A stretch of DNA of 64,000 nt from the NCBI RefSeq assembly GCF_001045445.1, contig NZ_LFNF01000005.1, forward strand, positions 310,001 to 374,000, written 5' to 3'. The position numbers and the translations under genes were made by a program. This document shows, piece by piece, positions 8,398 through 16,600 of this stretch. The notes under the pieces are model-generated. The model had not been told where the DNA came from and searched no databases. It saw nothing but the letters and a program-made list of their open reading frames with translations. Position 1 is the first letter of the stretch, and the number at the start of each line of letters is the position of its first letter. The DNA comes from Chryseobacterium sp. BLS98 (GTDB taxonomy: Bacteria; Bacteroidota; Bacteroidia; Flavobacteriales; Weeksellaceae).

Positions 8398-8457
8398 TAG
8401 TGGCTAAAAATATTATCATAAATGCAAAATTAATTAGAACAAGTTGGTAATCTAAAT

Positions 8458-9414
8458 TTAATCTTTCAGCCTTTTATCTTCTTCGTTGTAGGCAAGAATA
8501 ATCTTTTTCACCACAGGATGCCTCACCACATCTTCTTCTGTAAGATGTACAAAACCAATTTCTTTAACGTCTCTGAGAATTCTCATCGCTTCCTTCAATC
8601 CGGATTGCTGTTTTGGGGGCAAATCAATTTGGGTTGGGTCTCCGGTGATGATAAATTTGGCATTCATCCCCATCCTTGTCAGGAACATTTTCATTTGGGC
8701 ATGGGTTGTGTTCTGAGCTTCATCCAGAATTACAAAGGCATCATCCAGTGTACGCCCTCTCATAAAAGCTAAGGGAGCTACTTCAATTACTTTTTTCTCC
8801 ATAAACCCTTCCAGCTTCTCGTGAGGAATCATATCCCTTAATGCGTCATATAGTGGTTGCAAATAAGGATCCAGCTTTTCTTTCAGGTCTCCCGGCAGGA
8901 ACCCAAGACTCTCCCCTGCTTCTACAGCGGGTCTGGTCAGGATAATTCTTTTTACCTGCTTATCTCTCAAAGCTCTTGCTGCCAATGCCACACTGGTATA
9001 GGTTTTCCCGGTTCCCGCAGGCCCGATTGCAAAAACCATATCCTTTTTCTCGGTCTCTTTAACCAGTTTTTTAAGGTTGGTTGTTTTCGCTTTGATGATC
9101 TTGCCATTAACACCTTTTACAATGATATCCTGATCAAAAATCAGTTGTTTTTCATGCTCATCCTTAATATTCAGCACATTTTCAACGTCTTTTAAAGCGA
9201 TCGAATTATTCTCAGAGATAAATTTTACAAGGTTATCCAGTTTTTGTTTTAATATATCCAAAGCTTCCTGATTGCCCATTGCAAAGACAAAATGGTCTCT
9301 TCCAGTGATCTTAAGCGTAGGAAAGCTTGATTTTAATAAGTTGAAATATTGGTTATTAACGCCATAGAAGGTCTTTACATCGATGTCCTCCAAATCATAT
9401 GTTAATTCAAACAT
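8458..9414 (-). CDS. phoH: PhoH family ATPase
   Basis: PhoH-like P-loop ATPase of 318 residues, a family related to superfamily 1 helicases and often linked to RNA metabolism in bacteria. The N-terminal part (about 1-110) is a KH-like region. Walker A GPAGTGKT is at 131-138, followed by the family blocks RPAVEAGESLGFLPGD and FMRGRTLDD. Walker B FVILDEAQN is at 227-235, then FIITGDPTQIDLP. All motifs are intact. It is divergent from the SAM hydrolase gene and has a TAAATTTG box upstream. Confidence 0.95.
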   Translation of the reverse strand: MFELTYDLEDIDVKTFYGVNNQYFNLLKSSFPTLKITGRDHFVFAMGNQEALDILKQKLDNLVKFISENNSIALKDVENVLNIKDEHEKQLIFDQDIIVKGVNGKIIKAKTTNLKKLVKETEKKDMVFAIGPAGTGKTYTSVALAARALRDKQVKRIILTRPAVEAGESLGFLPGDLKEKLDPYLQPLYDALRDMIPHEKLEGFMEKKVIEVAPLAFMRGRTLDDAFVILDEAQNTTHAQMKMFLTRMGMNAKFIITGDPTQIDLPPKQQSGLKEAMRILRDVKEIGFVHLTEEDVVRHPVVKKIILAYNEEDKRLKD

Positions 9415-9458
9415 GCAGTATTTTATTTTTATTAGATTTTAAAATTAAAGCTTTTTTT

Positions 9459-9466
9459 CAAATTTA
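9459..9466 (-). promoter_or_regulatory. -7 box of phoH
   Basis: TAAATTTG on the minus strand, 44 bases before the phoH ATG at 9414. Confidence 0.5.
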
Positions 9467-9488
9467 TATCAATTCTTTTCTACAATCT

Positions 9489-9521
9489 TTTGGGGCTTTC
9501 TTTATATTTTAAATAACTTTG
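9489..9521 (+). promoter_or_regulatory. promoter of the SAM hydrolase gene
   Basis: TTTG at 9489-9492 and TAACTTTG at 9514-9521, spacer 21 bases. The TTG that opens the longer reading frame at 9519 is the end of this box. Confidence 0.7.
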
Positions 9522-9551
9522 CAGGAAACACTATTTATTCTATCACAATCC

Positions 9552-10379
9552 ATGTCGATTATTACCCTTACTTCGGATTTCGGAAATTTAGATTACAGAG
9601 TTGCCGCTGTGAAAGGCAAAATCCTGTCTCTAAATCCTAAGGTTAATATTATTGATATTAGCCATGATATCCAGGCTTTCAACCTCATACAGACCTCATA
9701 TATAGTACGGAATGCCTATAAATATTTTCCAAAAGGGACCATTCATATCCTTTCTGTAGACAGTTTTTACAACAGATCAAGAAAAAATATTCTGTACAAG
9801 GCAGATGGCTCTTATTTTTTAGCAGCTGACAACGGTCTTTTAAGTCTTATCTTTTTTGATATCAAGCCGGAAGCCATCTACGAAATTACCTTAAACAACC
9901 GCTTCGATGATGTGATCAACTTCACGTCTACTGATGTTTTTGTACCTGCAGCAGTGCATCTGGCCAATGGCGGACTTCCTGAAGTGATCGGGAGGAAAAT
10001 AGATACCTCCAAACAGCTCCTGTTCCCTAAACCGGTTTTCAATGAATCTGAAAAAATGATCATTGGTGAAGTCACCTATATTGATAATTTCGGAAATATA
10101 ATCTCAAATATCAGCAAAGACTTTTTCGAAAGCAGTGGTAAAGGAAATGAAGGTTTTACCATAAAATTCAGAAATTTAACTCTTTCGAGAGTATATTCCA
10201 GCCATACGGAAGTAGTTTCAGACTGGGAGAGGGAAACGGAATTTCACGGGCAGTCGGCAGCAATCTTCAATGACAGTCAGCTTTTGGAGCTTACCATCTA
10301 TAAAGGAAGTAAAAAAAACGGGGCAAAAAGCCTGTTTGGACTCAATGTAGGCGAGAATATCTACGTTGAATTTGTCTAA
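9552..10379 (+). CDS. SAM hydrolase / SAM hydroxide adenosyltransferase family protein
   Basis: DUF62-family enzyme, which splits S-adenosylmethionine to adenosine and methionine using water or hydroxide. Halogenases of the same fold are a distinct subgroup. The 275-residue protein begins MSIITLTSDFG, the conserved N-terminal loop with Asp. It continues with VNIIDISHDI, a central FVPAAVHLANG and the C-terminal block YIDNFGNIISNIS that binds the adenine side. The start at 9552 replaces a TTG at 9519 inside the promoter box. It is a single gene, 63 bases before the E2 gene, which has its own box. Confidence 0.88.
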   Translation: MSIITLTSDFGNLDYRVAAVKGKILSLNPKVNIIDISHDIQAFNLIQTSYIVRNAYKYFPKGTIHILSVDSFYNRSRKNILYKADGSYFLAADNGLLSLIFFDIKPEAIYEITLNNRFDDVINFTSTDVFVPAAVHLANGGLPEVIGRKIDTSKQLLFPKPVFNESEKMIIGEVTYIDNFGNIISNISKDFFESSGKGNEGFTIKFRNLTLSRVYSSHTEVVSDWERETEFHGQSAAIFNDSQLLELTIYKGSKKNGAKSLFGLNVGENIYVEFV

Positions 10380-10414
10380 GATTATATATTCCATAAAAAA
10401 ACCGATTTTTTTTA

Positions 10415-10422
10415 TATATTTG
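10415..10422 (+). promoter_or_regulatory. -7 box of the E2 gene
   Basis: TATATTTG, 20 bases before ATG 10443. There is no clear -33 element. Confidence 0.5.
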
Positions 10423-10442
10423 TCAAAATCTAAAAATTAAAA

Positions 10443-11756
10443 ATGGCAGAATACAAATTATTGCTTCCTTCCATGGGAGAAGGTGTTATGGAAGCGACAA
10501 TTATCACTTGGTTATTCAATGAAGGTGATAATGTAAAAGAGGATGATTCCGTAGTTGAAATTGCAACAGATAAGGTAGATTCAGACGTTCCGACACCAGT
10601 TTCGGGGAAAATTGTAAAAATCCTGAAACAGAAGGACGAAGTTGCTAAAGTTGGTGAAGCCATTGCTATTTTAGAAATTGAGGGAGAAGGCGGAAATACA
10701 GCTTCAGAAGTAATAACAGAAGCTCCGGCAGCCACTCCTGATCCGGAAACTTTAAAAACTATCGAACAGCCGCTACAGGCAACTGCTTCCAATGTGGAAT
10801 TTTCAGGTGACCTTTACCTGTCTCCACTTGTAAAATCAATTGCACAGCAGGAAAACATTTCCGAATCTGAGCTTAAAACAATTAAAGGAAGCGGTTTAGA
10901 AGGAAGAATTACAAAAGAAGATATATTAGGCTATGTTTCCAACAGAGGAAATCAGCCGGCTCAGCAGGCAGCCCCTGTACAAACTGCAGCTCCGGCAGCA
11001 CCACAGGCTGTGGCTTCAGCACCGGTTTCCACGGTTCCTGTAGCAGCAGGTGATGAGATCATTCCAATGGACAGAATGAGAAAAATCATTGCTGAAAACA
11101 TGGTAAAAGCAAAACAGATTGCTCCGCATGTTACCTCTTTCATTGAAACAGACGTTACCAATGTCGTAAAATGGAGAAATAAGCATAAAGATATTTTTGA
11201 GAAACGTGAGGGTGAAAAACTGACTTTCATGCCGATTTTCGTGAAAGCTGTAGTGAAAGCTATCCAGGATTTCCCAATGATCAATGTTTCCATCAGCGGA
11301 GAGAATATCATCAAAAAGAAAAATATCAATATCGGTATGGCGACTGCTTTACCGGATGGAAACCTTATCGTTCCTGTTATTAAAAATGCTGACCAGCTAT
11401 CGCTTTCAGGTTTGGCAAAAGCAATCAATGATCTGGCTTACAGAGCAAGAAACAAGAAATTAAGACCTGAAGATACTCAGGGAGCTACTTATACTATTTC
11501 CAACGTAGGAAGTTTTGGAAACCTGATGGGTACGCCTATTATTCCTCAGCCTCAGGTGGCTATTTTAGCTATCGGTGCTATCGTTAAGAAGCCTGCTGTT
11601 CTTGAAACCAAAGACGGGGATGTTATTGCGATCCGTCAGCTGATGTTCATGTCTCACTCTTATGACCACAGAGTAGTAGACGGATCGTTAGGCGGAATGA
11701 TGCTGAAACATGTTCATGATTATCTTCAGAACTGGGATCTGAATACAGAAATTTAA
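10443..11756 (+). CDS. 2-oxoacid dehydrogenase E2 (dihydrolipoamide acyltransferase), probably branched-chain type
   Basis: E2 core of a 2-oxoacid dehydrogenase complex, 437 residues. The lipoyl domain has EIATDKVDSDV with the lipoylated lysine at Lys44. A peripheral-subunit-binding domain lies at about 123-165 (LSPLVKSIAQQENIS, GRITKEDILGYV). An Ala/Pro/Gln-rich linker leads to the acyltransferase domain, which closes with the catalytic SYDHRVVDG (His409). No E1 or E3 gene is adjacent, so the substrate is inferred. The sequence is distinct from the succinyl-type SucB at 26961-28217, and a branched-chain acyl role is the usual assignment for such flavobacterial E2 genes. Confidence 0.85.
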   Translation: MAEYKLLLPSMGEGVMEATIITWLFNEGDNVKEDDSVVEIATDKVDSDVPTPVSGKIVKILKQKDEVAKVGEAIAILEIEGEGGNTASEVITEAPAATPDPETLKTIEQPLQATASNVEFSGDLYLSPLVKSIAQQENISESELKTIKGSGLEGRITKEDILGYVSNRGNQPAQQAAPVQTAAPAAPQAVASAPVSTVPVAAGDEIIPMDRMRKIIAENMVKAKQIAPHVTSFIETDVTNVVKWRNKHKDIFEKREGEKLTFMPIFVKAVVKAIQDFPMINVSISGENIIKKKNINIGMATALPDGNLIVPVIKNADQLSLSGLAKAINDLAYRARNKKLRPEDTQGATYTISNVGSFGNLMGTPIIPQPQVAILAIGAIVKKPAVLETKDGDVIAIRQLMFMSHSYDHRVVDGSLGGMMLKHVHDYLQNWDLNTEI

Positions 11757-11827
11757 CAGATAATGCCGGATAAGTGACCCATTTTTTAAAAAAATCATGT
11801 GGAACTTATCAAAACATCTTACCATAC

Positions 11828-11857
11828 AAAACCTTCGATCTTTTCGAAGGTTTTTTT
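11828..11857 (+). terminator. terminator after the E2 gene
   Basis: Eleven-base-pair stem AAAACCTTCGA with its complement, five-base loop, then a T-run, 72 bases after the E2 stop. Confidence 0.85.
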
Positions 11858-11937
11858 CTATTAAAACTTTATCTGTACATTTGAGTCAAATCATGAAACA
11901 AAATAATCTTAAATAAACATCACAACCATCTCAAAAT

Positions 11938-12129
11938 ATGAAAAGAGTAACTTTAATTGCAATCATTTCATTATGTGTCATCATTGCAACCTATTTTATC
12001 GAAATTATCATAGGATTTTTCAATACTGACAATATCATATACATATACCGTTTTTGCAGTGTATTGAGTATATTAGGTTATGTCGGCCTCTTACCCTTCT
12101 TTATTAAGCTTTATCAAAAACAACAATAA
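11938..12129 (+). CDS. small membrane protein, unknown
   Basis: A 63-residue protein with two hydrophobic segments (about 5-27 and 38-58) and a basic, glutamine-rich end (KLYQKQQ). I recognise no family. Its stop overlaps the start of the next gene by one base (TAATG), so the two are translated together and probably act together. Low complexity and small size make it a modest call, supported mainly by the overlap. Confidence 0.55.
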   Translation: MKRVTLIAIISLCVIIATYFIEIIIGFFNTDNIIYIYRFCSVLSILGYVGLLPFFIKLYQKQQ

Positions 12130-12479
12130 TGGATAAAGAATTAAAAGAACTTTTCGAAATCAAAGAAGATGAAAAAATATTAGTTTCAGAAGAGAAGCAG
12201 GATATTCAAAAGCATATTCTTATCCGTCTTGGAATATTAATAGCCGGCACCATTGGTTTTATTGTAATCATACTTAATTCCAATGGTTGGGATGTTTTAG
12301 GTTACCTGATATTTATGTTTGCATTTCATGCGGTATGGCTTGTTGGTATTCTTATTGAAACATTCATCCTGCATATCAACAACAAATATACTCTCAGGAA
12401 TACCAATCTGATATTTACTGCTGTTATGCTGGTTCTTTATTGTATCGGATATGTTACAGTGTTCAACCCACAGTTTTAA
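12129..12479 (+). CDS. membrane protein, unknown
   Basis: A 116-residue protein: a charged cytoplasmic N-terminus (MDKELKELFEIKEDEK) followed by three hydrophobic segments (about 33-51, 56-80 and 95-112). No motif or family is recognised. It is coupled by a one-base overlap to the small membrane protein upstream. The two may form a membrane pair, but nothing in the sequence reveals what they do. Confidence 0.6.
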   Translation: MDKELKELFEIKEDEKILVSEEKQDIQKHILIRLGILIAGTIGFIVIILNSNGWDVLGYLIFMFAFHAVWLVGILIETFILHINNKYTLRNTNLIFTAVMLVLYCIGYVTVFNPQF

Positions 12480-12484
12480 TCATT

Positions 12485-12733
12485 ATCAATATAAAAGCTT
12501 CCTCAAAAGGGAGAAACTCAAGGGTTAACGAAGCTGTAAAAGTTTTTGCATTAAATGTTAAAGAAAAACCTCAATCGGCAAATGCTTTTGATAGTTTGGG
12601 TGAAGGTTATTTTTCAATTAAAAATTACACTTTGGCCCTGGAAAATTATAAAAAATCTTTAGAATTAAATCCTGAAAATACTAACGCTTCAAATATGATT
12701 AATAAAATACAGAACTTAACAACAAAGAATTAA
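12485..12733 (+). pseudogene. C-terminal remnant of a TPR-containing protein
   Basis: About 70 residues without a credible start of their own contain one and a half tetratricopeptide repeats: NEAVKVFALNVKEKPQSANAF, then DSLGEGYFSIKNYTLALENY and KSLELNPENTNA. In flavobacteria this block is typically the last 60-80 residues of serine hydrolases (beta-lactamase-like or esterase-like) and other secreted proteins. Here everything upstream is missing, and the stop of the membrane gene at 12479 abuts the remnant. I read it as a broken gene whose 5' part was deleted. A terminator hairpin follows. Confidence 0.6.
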
Positions 12734-12766
12734 ATAAGATTTAAAATCAAATCGTTCAATAAAGTC

Positions 12767-12792
12767 AATCCCGCGAAAGTTGGGATTTTTTT
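12767..12792 (+). terminator. terminator after the TPR remnant
   Basis: AATCCC and GGGATT form a short stem around a gap of about nine bases, followed by eight or more T. It is short but followed by a good T-run. Confidence 0.55.
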
Positions 12793-12845
12793 TATTTGAA
12801 AATTTGAGTAATAATTTTATCTTTAAGACATTCAAAGCTTCATTA

Positions 12846-13472
12846 ATGGAAATAGATTTCAGAAAACTACATGCTGCCAAACTATTTGACTTTTCTAAAA
12901 AAGAAGAAGAATTAATTCTGGAAATTTATGAGAATCTATTTGAAAATTATGATCTTTCGGTGATGAATATAGAAGATTCTCCTTATAATGATTTTAAAAC
13001 CAATGATGAAATCCCCTTGATTACTCCAAAAATCTGTTACTTTATTACAGACAGATACAGAAATTTTTCTTTTTATCTTTTTATAGTAAGTAAAAAAGGA
13101 ACAACAGCAAAAGGAGCACGTACGACCAGTGAGTACGACAGCCTACAGATTTGGGGAATCAAAAAATTGAATGAAGATTTCAGTTTTATCACTCTCAATA
13201 AAAAGAAACTCGCTGATAAAATAGCAGGAATTTTCAGCAGCTTTAACATTAATTTTAATAATGACTCGGACTTTAAAGATTTTTATGTTTTGGGAAGTGA
13301 CCAATATAAAACAATGTCATTTTTAACCCCTGATAGAAAAAAAACAATCAAAGAATTCCCTGATGACGAGTTCCAGCTGACCGTTAAAAATAACCTGTTA
13401 AGTTTTGGACTGCCCAAAGAGCTTTCTATAAACAATGCTTTAATAACAGCTGCTTTTTTAAAAGAAATCTAA
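12846..13472 (+). CDS. hypothetical protein
   Basis: Start set at ATG 12846 (MEIDFRKLHAAKLFDFS). An in-frame TTG at 12780 lies in the T-run of the preceding terminator and is unlikely to be used. The 208-residue product has no signal peptide or membrane helix and is rich in Lys, Asp and Phe. I do not recognise a domain. It lies between the TPR remnant and the ClC gene, 38 bases before the latter, on the same strand. AT content is slightly above that of its neighbours. Confidence 0.6.
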   Translation: MEIDFRKLHAAKLFDFSKKEEELILEIYENLFENYDLSVMNIEDSPYNDFKTNDEIPLITPKICYFITDRYRNFSFYLFIVSKKGTTAKGARTTSEYDSLQIWGIKKLNEDFSFITLNKKKLADKIAGIFSSFNINFNNDSDFKDFYVLGSDQYKTMSFLTPDRKKTIKEFPDDEFQLTVKNNLLSFGLPKELSINNALITAAFLKEI

Positions 13473-13510
13473 TTCTACCTTTTAATTACGCACTTATACA
13501 AAACAAACAA

Positions 13511-14863
13511 ATGCTGAAAATTCTCTTCCTCATCCGAAAAGGCCTTAAAAAGTCTTTCGATAACATCCGCAACGAACAGCTGAAAAACAATCTGCTACAG
13601 GCTATTCCTTTCTGGATAGGTTCTGTGATCACAGGATTTTTTGCCGTGATGTATGCCAAAATATTCGCATGGGGAGAACACCTGTTGAATTTCATTATGA
13701 ACTGGAACGCCTGGATGATTTTCATCATTGCTCCGATAGGTTTTGTCCTTTCCTGGTGGCTGGTAAAGGAATTTGCCCCGAATGCCAAAGGTAGCGGCAT
13801 TCCGCAAGTGATGGCAGCGGTAGAACTGGCCAATCCAAAGGAACACACCAAAATCAGAAGCCTTCTTAGTTTAAAGATTATTGTTTTCAAAATCATTTCA
13901 TCCGTAGTTCTGGTAATCGGCGGCGGAGCTGTGGGAAGAGAAGGACCAACCATCCAGATCGCCGGATCGGTTTTCAGGAAAGTGAATGAATATCTGCCCC
14001 ACTGGTGGCCGAAGATCTCTAAGAAAAATATGATTATGACAGGCGCAGCGGCAGGGCTTGCGGCAGCATTCAATACGCCTTTGGGAGGAATTGTATTTGC
14101 TGTGGAAGAACTTTCCAAAACCCATATCAATTATTTTAAAACAGCTTTATTCACTGCTGTGATTATTGCAGGATTAACCGCGCAGACTTTAGCAGGATCT
14201 TATTTATATTTGGGGTATCCGAAAACAAATGATGTTTCTCTGATGGTGATGTTCCCCATTATTCTTGTAGCGGGAACGGCCGGAATTCTGGCCAGCCAGC
14301 TTTCCGTAATGATGCTTAAAATGAATGACTGGAAAAAAAGAAAACTCAAAACTGATAGAGCCAATATCCTTTTCCTCGTTCTTTGTGCCCTGTTCATTGC
14401 TTCTATTGCCTATTTTATCAACCGTGAAATTCTGGGCTCAGGAAAAGAAATCATGGAGCGTGTTCTTTTTACCAAAGACAAACATGAAGACTGGTATGTC
14501 CCTATTTTAAGGATGCTTGGCCCTGCTCTTTCTTTTACATCAGGTGGTGCAGGTGGAATCTTCGCCCCGGCCCTTACTGCGGGAGCCAGTATAGGTTCTG
14601 TGATCTCAGGAGCCATTCATTTAAGCCCTAACGAAACGAACGTTGTCATCCTTGGAGGAATGGTCGCCTTCCTTACCGGAATCACCAGGGCTCCGTTTAC
14701 ATCCGCTATTATTGTACTTGAAATGACCGACAGGCATTCCCTTATTTTTCATTTGATGTTGGCCGGTATGGTCTCTTCCATCGCTTCTATTCTGGTAAGC
14801 AGGCATTCCTTATATGATGTGATTAAAGTGAATTTCCTCACGGAGATCAGAAGTAAGGATTAG
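13511..14863 (+). CDS. ClC-type chloride/proton antiporter
   Basis: ClC family membrane protein of 450 residues with about 16-18 helices. The three selectivity motifs are present: GSGIP (94-98), GREGP with gating glutamate Glu144, and GGIFAPAL (348-355). The internal proton glutamate is Glu200 in VEEL, and a C-terminal tyrosine lies in SLYDVI, so a coupled H+/Cl- exchanger is more likely than a channel. There is no cytoplasmic CBS pair, as in the short bacterial forms. A heptamer repeat array follows directly after its stop. Confidence 0.93.
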   Translation: MLKILFLIRKGLKKSFDNIRNEQLKNNLLQAIPFWIGSVITGFFAVMYAKIFAWGEHLLNFIMNWNAWMIFIIAPIGFVLSWWLVKEFAPNAKGSGIPQVMAAVELANPKEHTKIRSLLSLKIIVFKIISSVVLVIGGGAVGREGPTIQIAGSVFRKVNEYLPHWWPKISKKNMIMTGAAAGLAAAFNTPLGGIVFAVEELSKTHINYFKTALFTAVIIAGLTAQTLAGSYLYLGYPKTNDVSLMVMFPIILVAGTAGILASQLSVMMLKMNDWKKRKLKTDRANILFLVLCALFIASIAYFINREILGSGKEIMERVLFTKDKHEDWYVPILRMLGPALSFTSGGAGGIFAPALTAGASIGSVISGAIHLSPNETNVVILGGMVAFLTGITRAPFTSAIIVLEMTDRHSLIFHLMLAGMVSSIASILVSRHSLYDVIKVNFLTEIRSKD

Positions 14864-14989
14864 TTCCGTGGTTCGGGATGCAGGATGCGGGGTTTCAGTC
14901 ACAGAATGATACTTTAAGTTCAAAAACTTTTAACTCGAAACGAAAACCCGGAACTTTAAATTAGAATCTCGGAACCCGCACCCCGAAAC
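14864..14989. repeat. degenerate 7-base tandem array (array 1)
   Basis: Eighteen consecutive heptamers in one phase, starting right after the ClC stop. The first half is G-rich (GTTCGGG, ATGCAGG, ATGCGGG) and the second half is the reverse-complement type (CCGGAAC, TCGGAAC, CCGCACC, CCGAAAC), so the array can fold back on itself. It fills most of the 207-base spacer before rpsF. Confidence 0.75.
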
Positions 14990-15004
14990 AATTTTACTAT
15001 CAGT

Positions 15005-15036
15005 ATTGCATATTATAAATATATTCTCTAATTTTG
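15005..15036 (+). promoter_or_regulatory. promoter of the rpsF operon
   Basis: ATTG at 15005-15008, a 20-base spacer and TAATTTTG at 15029-15036. The leader is about 30 bases. Confidence 0.75.
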
Positions 15037-15070
15037 CACCTCGAAATAATTAACAAATTCATTTAACATT

Positions 15071-15412
15071 ATGAACAATTACGAAACTGTTTTCATTTTA
15101 ACTCCCGTTCTATCTGATGCTCAGGTAGAGGAAGCAGTGAAAAAATTTGAAGATCTTTTAAAAGAAAAGAACTGTGAAATCGTTGCCAAAGAAAACTGGG
15201 GATTAAAAAAACTAGCTTATCCGATCCAATTGAAAAAGAACGGATTCTACACTTTAATCGAGTTTAAAGGTGAAGGTACTGTAGTTGCTGATTTAGAATT
15301 GGCATTCAAACGTGACGAAAGAGTAATCCGTTACCTGACTACAAAACTTGACAAGCACGCTGTTGAGTATGCTGTAACTAGAAGAACTAAAATCAAAGCA
15401 GCTAGAGCTTAA
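15071..15412 (+). CDS. rpsF: 30S ribosomal protein S6
   Basis: S6 of the small ribosomal subunit platform, where it pairs with S18. The 113-residue sequence shows the family start NYETVFILTPVLSD, the LKKLAYPIQLKKNGFYTL strand and the RYLTTKLDKHAVEYA helix. It is the first gene of rpsF-rpsR-rplI, 31 bases before rpsR. The ssb gene found between rpsF and rpsR in many bacteria is absent, as is usual in Bacteroidota. Confidence 0.98.
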   Translation: MNNYETVFILTPVLSDAQVEEAVKKFEDLLKEKNCEIVAKENWGLKKLAYPIQLKKNGFYTLIEFKGEGTVVADLELAFKRDERVIRYLTTKLDKHAVEYAVTRRTKIKAARA

Positions 15413-15443
15413 TTATTAACCCTATTTTTAAAAAAGACAAGAC

Positions 15444-15746
15444 ATGGCAATAGACGAAATGGCTAAACAAGCCTCAGCTGGAGGAGAATCTGAAGTAAAA
15501 TTCCTTACTCCGCTTGATATCAATACTAAATCTGAAAAGAAATATTGTAGATTCAAAAAATACGGAATTAAGCACGTTGATTACAAAGATGCTGATTTCT
15601 TATTACAGTTCGTAAACGAGCAAGGTAAAATCTTACCAAGAAGATACACTGGAACTTCTTTAAAATACCAAAGAAAAGTTTCTGCTGCTATCAAAAGAGC
15701 AAGACACCTTTCTTTACTACCTTACGTAGCTGACTTATTGAAATAA
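15444..15746 (+). CDS. rpsR: 30S ribosomal protein S18
   Basis: S18 binds with S6 to the platform of the 30S subunit. The 100-residue protein has a flavobacterial N-terminal extension (MAIDEMAKQASAGGESEVK) before the core KYCRFKKYGIKHVDYKD and the C-terminal signature GTSLKYQRKVSAAIKRARHL. It is followed by a terminator-like hairpin and a heptamer array that separate it from rplI, so expression of rplI may be reduced relative to rpsF and rpsR. Confidence 0.98.
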   Translation: MAIDEMAKQASAGGESEVKFLTPLDINTKSEKKYCRFKKYGIKHVDYKDADFLLQFVNEQGKILPRRYTGTSLKYQRKVSAAIKRARHLSLLPYVADLLK

Positions 15747-15761
15747 GACAAAAAAATAAAT

Positions 15762-15787
15762 AAAAGAAGAGGGCAACCTCTTCTTTT
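15762..15787 (+). terminator. hairpin in the rpsR-rplI spacer
   Basis: Eleven-base-pair perfect stem AAAAGAAGAGG with its complement and loop GCAA. The T-run is short. It could be a partial terminator or a processing or stability element within the ribosomal operon. Confidence 0.6.
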
Positions 15788-15814
15788 GTTGCTGAATAAA
15801 TAATTAATTCTAAC

Positions 15815-15884
15815 TTGATTTTAGATTTCAGATGTCAGAATAAAGGCTTTAAGTCTAACTTCTAATATCTAACTTCTAACATCT
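15815..15884. repeat. degenerate 7-base tandem array (array 2), inside the ribosomal operon
   Basis: Ten heptamers in phase between rpsR and rplI. The clearest run is TAAGTCT, AACTTCT, AATATCT, AACTTCT, AACATCT. The first half (TAGATTT, CAGATGT, CAGAATA) is close to the reverse complement of the second, so a hairpin is possible. It ends 18 bases before the rplI start. Confidence 0.75.
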
Positions 15885-15902
15885 AAAAAAAGGACAACAA
15901 CA

Positions 15903-16409
15903 ATGGATATCATCCTAAAAAAAGACGTAGAAAACTTAGGACTTGAGTTTGATACAGTAAGCGTAAAGCCTGGTTATGCAAGAAACTTCCTAATCCCTCA
16001 AGGATTTGCACTTTTAGCTACTCCTAAAAATAAAGCAGCTTTAGAAGCTACTTTAGAAGCTAGAAAAGAAGAAGAAGCTAAATTAATCGCTACAGCTAAC
16101 GGTGTAGTTGAGCAGTTGAAGAAAACATCTATTACTATCCCTGCAAAAGTAGGTTCAGGTGATAAATTATTCGGATCTATCAACAATGCTGATCTTGCTG
16201 AAGCTTTAGGAAAAGCTGGTGTTTCTGTAGAGAAAAAATACATCAAAATTCCTGGTAATACAATCAAGAGAACTGGTAAATTCACAGCTCTTATCAGACT
16301 TCACAGAAATGTTGAGTACAACTATGAATTCGACATCGTATCTGACGCTCCTGTAGTAGCTGCTCCAGCTGCTAAAAAAGAGGAAGTAAAATCTGAAGAA
16401 GAAGCTTAA
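15903..16409 (+). CDS. rplI: 50S ribosomal protein L9
   Basis: L9 binds 23S rRNA at the base of the L1 stalk. The 168-residue protein has the conserved N-domain (MDIILKKDVENLG, VKPGYARNFLIPQGFA), the long connecting helix, and the C-domain with GDKLFGSINNADLAEAL. A lysine/glutamate-rich tail of about 20 residues (AAPAAKKEEVKSEEEA) extends beyond the usual end. It is the last gene of its operon and is followed by a strong terminator. Confidence 0.97.
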   Translation: MDIILKKDVENLGLEFDTVSVKPGYARNFLIPQGFALLATPKNKAALEATLEARKEEEAKLIATANGVVEQLKKTSITIPAKVGSGDKLFGSINNADLAEALGKAGVSVEKKYIKIPGNTIKRTGKFTALIRLHRNVEYNYEFDIVSDAPVVAAPAAKKEEVKSEEEA

Positions 16410-16431
16410 TAAGCTGAATTTCTCGAAATAC

Positions 16432-16460
16432 AAAACCACTTCGTTTGAAGTGGTTTTTTT
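16432..16460 (+). terminator. terminator of the rpsF-rpsR-rplI operon
   Basis: Eleven-base-pair stem AAAACCACTTC with its complement, GTTT loop and seven T, 22 bases after the rplI stop. Confidence 0.9.
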
Positions 16461-16490
16461 GTGCTTAATTTATAGGGTTTGCGAGTATTT

Positions 16491-16547
16491 TTTAACTACC
16501 TCGTCTTTTTGCGGTGCAAAAATCCACCCCTTCAGTGAAGGGGAATT
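16491..16547 (-). repeat. double-hairpin intergenic repeat, copy 1
   Basis: Two adjacent hairpins with three-base loops: TTTTTGC-GGT-GCAAAAA (16506-16522) and CCCCTTC-AGT-GAAGGGG (16527-16543). The reverse complement matches the element at 25755-25810 over 54 bases with six differences, four of them in the loops. Strand is given relative to that copy. Confidence 0.8.
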
Positions 16548-16600
16548 CGGGTCGACATAAATTCTTATAATTAAGAAGTCATTGGCTTGCAGTATATCAC

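Noticed and set aside
10961..11428. Long minus-strand ORF inside the E2 gene
   Set aside because: Antisense to the catalytic domain; arises from codon bias of the sense strand.
15815..15884. CRISPR-like repetition
   Set aside because: The units are 7 bases, contiguous and degenerate, without spacers, and no cas gene is nearby.
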